This document shows, piece after piece, positions 8,642-15,795 of a DNA stretch of 64,000 nucleotides. The notes below the pieces were generated by a model. The model had not been told where the DNA came from. It saw only the letters and a list, made by a program, of their open reading frames with translations, and ran no database searches. Numbering within the stretch: position 1 is the first letter of the stretch; each line of letters starts with the position of its first letter. This DNA comes from Streptomyces sp. MP131-18 (lineage in GTDB: Bacteria; Actinomycetota; Actinomycetes; Streptomycetales; Streptomycetaceae). The position numbers and the translations under genes are program-made. The DNA lies in NCBI RefSeq assembly GCF_001984575.1, contig NZ_LZNS01000001.1, positions 3,919,656 through 3,983,655 of the forward strand, written 5' to 3'.

Positions 8642-9715
8642 ATGGCAGGCTTTGAACCCACGAAGGCTGCACGTGTCGAGGAGAGTGAACCATTGCGGTC
8701 CGACGCCAATATTGCTGGGCCGACGGCCGATCCGGTGCCCGGCCCTCGGTCCGAGCCCACGGACGCTCCGGGAGGCGCGGTCGACCTCGCTCCCGCGACG
8801 CCGCCGCCCGCCGGGGAGTTGCCAAGCCGGGCCGCCCAGCAGGCCGTTGCGGCCATGTACCGCTCCGGCGGCAGCCTCCCCCGGCCTGCGCAGACCCGCA
8901 TCATGGTCGTTGCCAATCAGAAGGGCGGCGTCGGCAAGACCACCACCACGGTGAACCTCGCCGCATCGCTGGCCCTGCACGGCGCCCGCGTGCTGGTCAT
9001 CGACCTGGACCCGCAGGGGAACGCGTCCACGGCGCTGGGAATCGATCATCATGCGGAGGTTCCCTCCATCTACGACGTGCTCATCGATAGCAGGCCACTC
9101 TCGGACGTCGTCCAGCCGGTCCGGGACGTCGAGGGACTGTTCTGCGCCCCCGCGACGATCGACCTGGCGGGCGCCGAGATCGAGCTGGTCTCGGTGGTGG
9201 CCAGGGAGAGCAGGTTGCAGCGGGCCATCAGCGCCTACGAACAGCCGCTGGACTACGTGTTCATCGACTGCCCGCCCTCGCTGGGGCTGCTCACGGTCAA
9301 CGCGTTGGTCGCCGGCGCCGAGGTGGTCATTCCGATCCAGTGCGAGTACTACGCGCTGGAGGGTCTCGGCCAGCTCCTGCGGAACGTTGAGCTGGTGCGT
9401 GGCCACCTGAACCCGCGGCTGCACGTCTCGACGATTCTGCTGACGATGTACGACGGCCGGACCCGCCTGGCCTCTCAGGTCGCGGACGAGGTCCGCAGCC
9501 ACTTCGGGGCCGAGGTGCTGCGGACGAACATCCCACGGTCGGTCCGGATTTCGGAGGCTCCGAGCTACGGGCAGACTGTCTTGACGTATGACCCGGGTTC
9601 CAGTGGATCGCTGTCGTATCTCGAAGCGGCCCGGGAGATTGCGCTGCGCGGCACATCCGCTCAGCAAGGAGTGCCGCAGCAGGACCAGCACAACCCGGTG
9701 AAGGGAGCGCAGTGA
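8642..9715 (+). CDS. parA: Chromosome partitioning ATPase ParA
   Basis: This 357-residue ParA/MinD ATPase drives origin segregation and in Streptomyces helps organise ParB complexes in sporulating hyphae. The deviant Walker A KGGVGKTT is at about residues 94-101, and switch motifs DLDPQGNAS and FIDCPPSLG follow. A disordered roughly 80-residue N-terminal tail precedes the fold. The ATG at 8642 (MAGFEPTK) is preferred because the tail motif [15 protein letters not shown] is the usual ParA N-terminus in the genus; the open frame extends upstream through the parS and DnaA-box region. parB overlaps by 4 bp. Confidence 0.96.
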   Translation: MAGFEPTKAARVEESEPLRSDANIAGPTADPVPGPRSEPTDAPGGAVDLAPATPPPAGELPSRAAQQAVAAMYRSGGSLPRPAQTRIMVVANQKGGVGKTTTTVNLAASLALHGARVLVIDLDPQGNASTALGIDHHAEVPSIYDVLIDSRPLSDVVQPVRDVEGLFCAPATIDLAGAEIELVSVVARESRLQRAISAYEQPLDYVFIDCPPSLGLLTVNALVAGAEVVIPIQCEYYALEGLGQLLRNVELVRGHLNPRLHVSTILLTMYDGRTRLASQVADEVRSHFGAEVLRTNIPRSVRISEAPSYGQTVLTYDPGSSGSLSYLEAAREIALRGTSAQQGVPQQDQHNPVKGAQ

Positions 9716-10851
9716 GCGAACGACGGAGAGGGCTTGGGCGGGGGCTTGGCGCGCTGATTCCGCCCGCGCCCAAGAGCTCCGACCAGCGGGACGCGGGGCC
9801 GGAGGCCTCGGCGTCCACCTCGCCGGCCGCGGTGCCGGTGCTGACGGCGGACCGCGGGGTGGTGATCCCCACCGGGCCGCTGTCCGAGGTGGACGAGGAG
9901 CTGGACGCCGTTTCACGTGAAACGGCAACGGTCGCTCCGGCGGAGGAGCCGGAGCCCGTGCGGGAGGCCGAGGCCGCCGAAGTGGCGGGCGCGCATTTCG
10001 CCGAGCTGCCCCTGGACGCCATTACGCCCAACCCCCGGCAACCGCGCGAGGTGTTCGACGAGGACGCCCTCGTCGAGCTGATCACCTCGATCAAGGAAGT
10101 GGGCCTGCTTCAGCCCGTTGTCGTCCGGCAGTTGAGCCCGGAGCGCTACGAGCTGATCATGGGCGAGCGCCGCTGGCGCGCCTGCCGGAAGGCCGGCCTG
10201 GACACGATCCCGGCCATTGTGCGGGCCACCGACGACGATCAGATGCTCCTCGATGCCCTGCTGGAGAACCTCCACCGGGCTCAGTTGAATCCGTTGGAGG
10301 AAGCGGCGGCCTACGACCAGCTGCTGCGCGACTTCAAGTGCACGCATGACGAGTTGGCGGACCGGATCGGCAGGTCTCGCCCTCAGGTATCGAACACACT
10401 GCGGTTGCTGCGGCTCTCCCCCGCCGTGCAGCGGCGGGTGGCGGCGGGTGTCCTGTCCGCCGGGCACGCGCGGGCGCTGCTCTCCGTGGAGGACCCGGAG
10501 GAGCAGGGGCGGCTGGCGCACCGGATCGTGGCTGAAGGGCTGTCGGTGCGGGCCGTGGAGGAGATCGTCACCCTCCAGGGGGCCGGGTCGAAGGCGAGCA
10601 GCAGCCGTGGCCGGGGGCCGCGGGCCGGGAAGCGGATCTCTCCGGCGCTGGATCACCTGGCTGGCCGGCTGTCGGATCGCTTCGAGACGCGGGTAAAGGT
10701 GGACCTGGGGCAGAAGAAGGGAAAGATCGTCGTCGAGTTCGCGTCGATAGAGGATCTGGAGCGCATCCTCGGCCAGCTGGCGCCGGGTGAGGGGCCCGTG
10801 CTGGAGCAGCAGCGGGATGAGCAAGAGCCGGACGAAGAGGAAGCCGGCTGA
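9712..10851 (+). CDS. parB: Chromosome partitioning protein ParB
   Basis: This is a 379-residue CTP-dependent DNA clamp that loads at parS and spreads. It begins with the conserved [14 protein letters not shown] segment that contacts ParA. The CTP-binding GERRWRA box is near residues 152-158, the helix-turn-helix [15 protein letters not shown] near 212-226, and a C-terminal dimerisation domain follows. It starts with a GTG overlapping the parA stop. One parS lies inside the gene at 9909-9924, encoding VSRET. The convergent trxA lies beyond a 54-bp palindrome. Confidence 0.97.
   Translation: MSERRRGLGRGLGALIPPAPKSSDQRDAGPEASASTSPAAVPVLTADRGVVIPTGPLSEVDEELDAVSRETATVAPAEEPEPVREAEAAEVAGAHFAELPLDAITPNPRQPREVFDEDALVELITSIKEVGLLQPVVVRQLSPERYELIMGERRWRACRKAGLDTIPAIVRATDDDQMLLDALLENLHRAQLNPLEEAAAYDQLLRDFKCTHDELADRIGRSRPQVSNTLRLLRLSPAVQRRVAAGVLSAGHARALLSVEDPEEQGRLAHRIVAEGLSVRAVEEIVTLQGAGSKASSSRGRGPRAGKRISPALDHLAGRLSDRFETRVKVDLGQKKGKIVVEFASIEDLERILGQLAPGEGPVLEQQRDEQEPDEEEAG
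9909..9924. promoter_or_regulatory. parS: parS site inside parB
   Basis: CGTTTCACGTGAAACG carries the complete 14-bp parS core within the variable linker of parB, about codons 67-71 (VSRET). The flanking bases also form a palindrome. Confidence 0.9.
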
Positions 10852-10877
10852 CGCCCGAGGGGCGCCGCGTAGTCCGG

Positions 10878-10931
10878 ACAGGCGGAGGGCCCGGGCCGTT
10901 TCACGTGAAACGGCCCGGGCCCTCCGCCTGT
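10878..10931. terminator. parS: 54-bp perfect palindrome centred on parS
   Basis: Positions 10878-10904 are the exact reverse complement of 10905-10931, a 54-bp uninterrupted palindrome. Its centre (10898-10911) is a full parS core, GTTTCACGTGAAAC. It lies in the gap between convergent parB and trxA, so the transcript from either side would fold into a long GC-rich hairpin suited to bidirectional termination. In DNA form the same bases are a ParB loading site. There is no T-tract. Confidence 0.85.
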
Positions 10932-10957
10932 GCCCGGTGGTCTGTCCGGAGCGGTGT

Positions 10958-11287
10958 TCAGCCGATGAAGTCGCTGAGGTCGCGCTCGATGGCAGCCTTG
11001 GGCTTGGCGCCGACGATGGTCTTCACGACATCGCCGCCCTGGTAGACGTTCATGGTCGGGATGGAGAGGATGCCGTACTTCGCCGCGGTCGTCGGGTTCT
11101 CATCGATGTTGAGCTTGACGACGGTGAGCTTGTCGGCGTGCTCGGCGGCGATGGCCTCCAGAGTCGGGGCGATCTGGCGGCACGGGGGGCACCATTCGGC
11201 CCAGAAGTCGACCAGTACCGGCTTGTCGCTCCGCAGGACTACTTCCTCGAAGTCGGCGTCAGTGGCGGTCACGGTGGCACCGGCCAT
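10958..11287 (-). CDS. trxA: Thioredoxin with WCPPC active site
   Basis: This is a 109-residue thioredoxin with the full fold (VLVDFWAEWC, cis-Pro region SIPTMNVY). It transfers electrons from TrxB to ribonucleotide reductase and other disulfide substrates in the cytosol. The active site reads WCPPC, encoded TGC-CCC-CCG-TGC, instead of the usual WCGPC; both cysteines remain, but this change should alter redox potential. The ATG at 11287 follows a GGAG-type ribosome site. It lies 57 bp after trxB and is likely co-transcribed as trxBA. Confidence 0.93.
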   Translation of the reverse strand: MAGATVTATDADFEEVVLRSDKPVLVDFWAEWCPPCRQIAPTLEAIAAEHADKLTVVKLNIDENPTTAAKYGILSIPTMNVYQGGDVVKTIVGAKPKAAIERDLSDFIG

Positions 11288-11344
11288 GATGCTTCTCCTT
11301 CACTTTCCTTGGGGTTGGGTGGCGTTGGCTCGTAGGGCCGACGG

Positions 11345-12313
11345 TCAGACCGTCACGTCGGAGGTGACGGATGCGGCATCGGCCAGGGCGGCGAGATACC
11401 GCTCAGCGTCCAGGGCCGCGGAACAGCCCGTGCCCGCCGCGGTGATCGCCTGCCGGTAGGTGTGGTCGACGACGTCACCGGCGGCGAAGACGCCCGGCAC
11501 GTTGGTGCGCGTCGTCGGGGCGTCGACCTGGAGGTAGCCCTCCGCGTCGAGGTCGAGCTGCCCCTTGAACAGCTCCACGCGCGGGTCGTGGCCGATCGCG
11601 ACGAAAAGTCCGGTGACGGCCAGCGGCGTGGACTCGCCGCTTTTGGTGTTGCGCAGGGTCAGGCCGGAGAGCTTGCCGTCGGTGTCGTGGATTTCGGCGA
11701 CCTCGCTGTCCCATACGAACTTGATCTTGGGATCGGCGAAGGCGCGCTCCTGCATGGCCTTGGACGCGCGGAGCGTGTCCCGGCGGTGGACGATGCTGAC
11801 CGTGCGGGCGAAGCGGCTGAGGAAGGTGGCCTCCTCCATGGCCGTGTCGCCGCCGCCGATCACCGCGATGTCCTGCTCGCGGAAGAAGAAGCCGTCGCAC
11901 GTCGCGCAGTAGGAGACACCGCGGCCCGACAGGGCGTCCTCCGTCGGCAGGCCGAGCTTGCGGTGCTGGGAGCCGGTGGCCACGATGACGGCCCTGGCCT
12001 GGTGCACCGTGCCGCTGGTGTCCGTGACGGTCTTGATCTCGCCGGTCAGATCCGCGGAGACGATGTCGTCCGGCACCAGCTCGGCGCCGAAGCGCTCCGC
12101 CTGGGCGCGCATGCCGTCCATCAGATCGGGGCCCATGATGCCGTCTTTGAACCCAGGAAAGTTCTCGACCTCGGTGGTGTTCATGAGGGCACCGCCCGCC
12201 GTGACCGCTCCTTCGAAGACGAGCGGGTTGAGCGAGGCGCGTGCTGTGTAGAGCGCAGCGGTATAGCCCGCAGGTCCTGAGCCAATGATGATCACGTTGC
12301 GGACGTCGCTCAC
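11345..12313 (-). CDS. trxB: Thioredoxin-disulfide reductase
   Basis: This 322-residue FAD/NADPH enzyme reduces thioredoxin. It has the FAD motif [14 protein letters not shown] near the N-terminus, the redox-active CATC (in [10 protein letters not shown], about residue 135), the NADPH motif [10 protein letters not shown] and the C-terminal FAD motif [15 protein letters not shown]. The GTG at 12313 is chosen since the protein then begins [13 protein letters not shown] with AAGGAAG upstream. A SigR-type promoter lies about 60 bp upstream. Confidence 0.96.
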   Translation of the reverse strand: MSDVRNVIIIGSGPAGYTAALYTARASLNPLVFEGAVTAGGALMNTTEVENFPGFKDGIMGPDLMDGMRAQAERFGAELVPDDIVSADLTGEIKTVTDTSGTVHQARAVIVATGSQHRKLGLPTEDALSGRGVSYCATCDGFFFREQDIAVIGGGDTAMEEATFLSRFARTVSIVHRRDTLRASKAMQERAFADPKIKFVWDSEVAEIHDTDGKLSGLTLRNTKSGESTPLAVTGLFVAIGHDPRVELFKGQLDLDAEGYLQVDAPTTRTNVPGVFAAGDVVDHTYRQAITAAGTGCSAALDAERYLAALADAASVTSDVTV

Positions 12314-12370
12314 GGGTTTCTTCCTTGTCTCGGGTGTCTCGCCCAGGGCCCCGGCGGGGCCCACAGTCCA

Positions 12371-12399
12371 ATAACGGCTCTTAGGGTCCCAGACATTCC
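12371..12399 (-). promoter_or_regulatory. SigR-type promoter of trxBA
   Basis: On the minus strand GGAAT (12399-12395) is followed after 19 bp by GTTAT (12375-12371). This fits the disulfide-stress sigma factor SigR consensus GGAAT-N18/19-GTT, and the trxBA operon is an established SigR target in Streptomyces. It would place the transcript start about 50 bp before the trxB codon 1. Confidence 0.75.
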
Positions 12400-12415
12400 C
12401 GGCGCGGCGGTACCG

Positions 12416-13237
12416 TCATTCGCGAGGATAGCTCTCTCGGACGAGGATCTCTCCGGAAGCCGATGGTGAGGCGGAGGCGCAGGTGGCGGTGACGACGTAG
12501 GCGTCGACCTGCTCCGGGTCGGCCGGGTGCGGGAGTACGACGAGATAGGCGTCGACGCCCGCGTAGTCCTCTTCCTCTGCGGCGAGCGGCGCCTCCGGGC
12601 GGCCGATGGCCGCCTCGACGCACGCAGGGAGGGCGGCCATCGTTTCCGGCTCGGAGCTGGGCCGATCGGGTGCGGACGGGTCGGACTCCTCGTTCCCCTC
12701 GGCGAGCAGCGGGTCGTTGCTCTCTGCCGTGGCCAGCAGCTCGCGCACCTGGTTCTCCAGGGGCTCGCCCTCGGTGCTCTCGTTGAACTGCTCGGCGCTG
12801 TCGGCGGCCGACTCGGCGCCGCCGCCGGCGTCGTCGCTCGTGCCGCCCCCCGGATCGATGGACGAGAGGAGCGTGCCGCCGAACCCGAGGAAGAGGAGCG
12901 CGCCGACCGCGGCCAGCCCCAGACGCATGTGCCGGTGGCGGCGGTCGCGCCGGGCCAGCCGCTGAGGCGCTGTTTCACGTGAAACAGGAACGGCCGGGGC
13001 GGCGGTTCGGGACTCCGCGGCGATGGCGGCATCGATGCGGGCCGCGATGTCGTCGGGCATCGGCCCGGGGTCCGGCAGCTCGTGCAGTGCCTGACGCAGA
13101 GCCGCCAGGTCGGCCTGCACCGCGACACAGGCGGGACAGCGGGCGAGGTGGTCGCGCAGCCGGGCCGTTTCGCCGGGCGGCAGCAGATCTTCGTCGAGCG
13201 CGGCAAGGTCCGCGGGCTCTGGATGGACGTCGTTCAC
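12416..13237 (-). CDS. Anti-sigma factor for SigM, zinc-finger type
   Basis: This 273-residue protein has an N-terminal ZAS-type anti-sigma domain (HLARCPACVAVQADL, with the HxxxCxxC zinc motif near residues 30-37). A basic stretch RRDRRHRH and a single membrane helix (about residues 105-125) follow, then an acidic extracytoplasmic domain. It should hold the adjacent ECF sigma factor inactive at the membrane. Its GTG start overlaps the sigM stop by 4 bp, so the two are translationally coupled. A perfect parS lies in its coding sequence and is translated VSRET. Confidence 0.85.
   Translation of the reverse strand: MNDVHPEPADLAALDEDLLPPGETARLRDHLARCPACVAVQADLAALRQALHELPDPGPMPDDIAARIDAAIAAESRTAAPAVPVSRETAPQRLARRDRRHRHMRLGLAAVGALLFLGFGGTLLSSIDPGGGTSDDAGGGAESAADSAEQFNESTEGEPLENQVRELLATAESNDPLLAEGNEESDPSAPDRPSSEPETMAALPACVEAAIGRPEAPLAAEEEDYAGVDAYLVVLPHPADPEQVDAYVVTATCASASPSASGEILVRESYPRE
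12971..12986. promoter_or_regulatory. parS: parS site inside the anti-sigma gene
   Basis: TGTTTCACGTGAAACA is an exact 16-of-16 match to the Streptomyces parS consensus. It lies in the juxtamembrane coding segment of the anti-sigma gene. Confidence 0.95.
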
Positions 13238-13923
13238 GGGTGCGTGCCTCCTCCCCGCACGGCTCCGGTATCTCCCGTATCTCTTGGTGGTGGGACGGAT
13301 GTACCGGGTGCCCGGTTCCTTGTCGGCTCGTCCCCCGATGCCCGGGGGTGGAGATGGCGCAGCAGGGGGAGCAGCCGGGCACGGGCGCGGGCGCAGCGGC
13401 TTTTGACGGTGCCGACGGGGGTCTGGAGGATCTCGGCCGCCTCGGCGACCGGGTAGCCCTGGAGATCGACGAGAACGAGGGCCGCGCGCTGCTCGGCAGG
13501 GAGCTGGGCGAGGGCGGTGTGCAGCTGGCGGCGGAGGTCCTGCCGCTCGGCGGGTACTTCGGCGGACTCGTGCGGGTCCAGGAGCGTTTCCAGTTTCTCC
13601 GGCTCGGGCATGGGGGCGGTCCGTCGGCTCTTGGCCTTGCGAATCCGGTCGAGGCAGGCATTGACGGTGATGCGGTGGAGCCAGGTGGTGACGGCGGCCT
13701 GCCCGCGGAAGGTATGCGCGCCGCGGTAGGCGGAGACAAAGGCGTCCTGGAGTGCGTCGGCGGCCTCCTCACGGTCGCCGAGCGTCCGGAGGGCCACGGC
13801 CCACAGCCGGTCCCGGTGCCGCCGCACGATCTCGGCGAAGGCGTCCGGGCTGCCGTCGACATGCTGGGCCAGGAGCTCCTGATCGGAGGGAAGGGCAGGC
13901 TCGCGTGGCAGGTCATTGCCCAC
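13234..13923 (-). CDS. sigM: ECF RNA polymerase sigma factor SigM
   Basis: This 229-residue ECF sigma factor has region 2 around RDRLWAVALRTLGDREEAAD and ALQDAFVSAYR (about residues 38-68). Region 4 is around LPAEQRAALVLVDLQGYPV and GTVKSRCARAR (about residues 140-185), with a disordered tail. Position next to its anti-sigma gene and trxBA matches the conserved actinobacterial sigM locus. The GTG at 13923 has GGGAGG upstream. It presumably controls envelope or oxidative stress genes; the regulon cannot be read from here. Confidence 0.9.
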   Translation of the reverse strand: MGNDLPREPALPSDQELLAQHVDGSPDAFAEIVRRHRDRLWAVALRTLGDREEAADALQDAFVSAYRGAHTFRGQAAVTTWLHRITVNACLDRIRKAKSRRTAPMPEPEKLETLLDPHESAEVPAERQDLRRQLHTALAQLPAEQRAALVLVDLQGYPVAEAAEILQTPVGTVKSRCARARARLLPLLRHLHPRASGDEPTRNRAPGTSVPPPRDTGDTGAVRGGGTHP

Positions 13924-13952
13924 GGCGGAACCTCCCCTGTCCCCTGGCCCGG

Positions 13953-15623
13953 CTATCGAGTGACGGTGATGTCGGTGATGCGGCCACGGTAGTTGCCATC
14001 ATTGCCCTGCGGCAGTTCGGTGAGCCAGACGAGAACGAACTGTGTCTCGATCGGCTCCTCCGCCTGGAGTGTCAGCGACTCCCCGGTGCTCTCGTCGATC
14101 GGGGCGAAGTCGTCGAGGCCGGACGGCATGGACGTGGTCTCGGCGGACGCGGCGCGGAACTCGACGCTGGTGGACCCCAGCGCCTCGACGGTGATGCCGG
14201 ACACCGGCTGCGGCTCCCCGAGGTCGAGAATGAGACCGAGGCCGTCCTTGAGATTGCCGAACGAGGGACCGTAGTAGTTCTTCGTGCTCCACGCCGTGGC
14301 GGGGTCGTCGTCGATGGCCTGGGGCGCGTCCTCCGGGTTCTGCCCGCTGCCGGTGCCCTCCGGATCGAATTCCGAGATGCTCTGGACCGGGACGGGACCG
14401 GCCGCCGGCGGGTCCTCCGCCTGCGCAGGCGGGGCCGCGGGGGGCGCGGGCTCGCCGGGGGGATCGCCCTTGAGGAGGGCATCGGCGAGCTGCCAGCTGC
14501 CGAGCCCGAGCGCGGCGATCAGGAGCGCGGACACGCCCCACTTCAGCGCGGTGCCGGTGCGACCCGGCAGGGCCGGGGGCGCGGGCGGTGTGGGAGCGGG
14601 CCGTGCGGGGGTGGCCGGGGGCTTCCGGCCCGCGGCAAGGGTCCCGCGCTGGAAGGTCGTGTGCTGGTAGCCGGTGATCCCGTTGGGAGTCGGGTCGGGC
14701 GGGGGAATGCGGGGCAGCGCGGCAAGCGCCTCGCTCAGCTCCTGCGGTGTCGTGAACGGCGGCTCCTGGCTGGCCGCGGTGGCCCCGTTGTTGTCGAGCG
14801 CGCGCATCGCCAGCTCGGACAGGCCACGGTGGATACCGGCCCGCACCTGCTCCGGGGTGGCCGGCGAGTCCCGTGCGCCCTTGCTGAGGCCTGCCACGCC
14901 GTTCAGCCCGTACGCACCCTCGCCATAGGGCCAGCGCTGGGTGAGCGCGGCGTACAGGAGGGCACCGATGGCCTCCGTGTCGGCCCGCTGCGGGTCCGGG
15001 GAGGAGATGCCGCGCAGGGCCGCGTCTACCGCGAGACCGCGGATGCGGAACTGGCCGGAGCCGGTGCGCAGTACGGTCGCCGGGGTGAGGCGGAGGTGGG
15101 CGAGGTCCTTACGGTGGGCGGCGGACAGTGCCTGGGAGATCTGCGTGGCCAGGGCGTATACCTCGTGGGCGTCCAGCGGGCCGCTGTGCAGCACGGTACT
15201 CAGCGGCACCGCGTCGGGCAGCCACTCGTGGATGACGTGGACGAGCCCGTTCTCCTCAACGGCGTCGAGGACCTGCACGAAGCGAAGGTCGCCCAGCAGC
15301 GCCGTGGAACGGGCCGCGGACAGCACCGCGCGGGCCCGTTCGTGCGTGGCGGGCAGCAGGTGGATGCCCACCGCGCGGCGCAGCTTCTCGTCAACGGCGC
15401 GCCAGCTGCTGAAGCCGTCCAGTCGGGTGATGCACTCCTCAAGGCGGTAGCGCTTGGCGAGTCTGTGACCGCTGTGCAGCTCGGGCGGTGAGGAGGGTGT
15501 TGTGGTGGCCCCGGACGCCTCTTCCGCGGCCGACGAGGCCGCTTCCTGGCTGTCCTGGTCCGTGGCGTGCTGGGCGCTCGCTGGACGCTGCGACGAGCTC
15601 GTTGCCGTGCTCCGTTCCGCCAC
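13953..15623 (-). CDS. Membrane pseudokinase next to murJ
   Basis: This is a 556-residue protein with a disordered N-terminus, then a protein-kinase-like domain (YRLEECITRLDGFSSWRAVD onward, about residues 60-260). It lacks a Gly-rich loop, an HRD motif and a DFG motif, so it is a probable pseudokinase. A Pro-rich linker, one membrane helix (WGVSALLIAALGLGSWQLAD, about residue 365) and an extracellular F5/8-type beta domain follow. In Mycobacterium tuberculosis a similar pseudokinase and ectodomain are fused to MurJ (MviN) and recruit FhaA when phosphorylated; here they are a separate gene downstream of murJ. The GTG at 15623 (MAERST) with GGGGAGG upstream is preferred. Confidence 0.85.
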   Translation of the reverse strand: MAERSTATSSSQRPASAQHATDQDSQEAASSAAEEASGATTTPSSPPELHSGHRLAKRYRLEECITRLDGFSSWRAVDEKLRRAVGIHLLPATHERARAVLSAARSTALLGDLRFVQVLDAVEENGLVHVIHEWLPDAVPLSTVLHSGPLDAHEVYALATQISQALSAAHRKDLAHLRLTPATVLRTGSGQFRIRGLAVDAALRGISSPDPQRADTEAIGALLYAALTQRWPYGEGAYGLNGVAGLSKGARDSPATPEQVRAGIHRGLSELAMRALDNNGATAASQEPPFTTPQELSEALAALPRIPPPDPTPNGITGYQHTTFQRGTLAAGRKPPATPARPAPTPPAPPALPGRTGTALKWGVSALLIAALGLGSWQLADALLKGDPPGEPAPPAAPPAQAEDPPAAGPVPVQSISEFDPEGTGSGQNPEDAPQAIDDDPATAWSTKNYYGPSFGNLKDGLGLILDLGEPQPVSGITVEALGSTSVEFRAASAETTSMPSGLDDFAPIDESTGESLTLQAEEPIETQFVLVWLTELPQGNDGNYRGRITDITVTR

Positions 15624-15795
15624 CGTCGTTCCCGCCTCCCCGTTCTCGGCTGTCGGATGCTTGACACTGCCAGACTCATTGTGCCGGTAGTCCGTCACCC
15701 TGCACGACATGTGAGTACGGGCCGAGGTTGTACGGCATGTGGCGGTCGGGTGTCGGCAGTGGGCTTGTCCTGCGGCGATCAGTCCTTGAGGGCGC

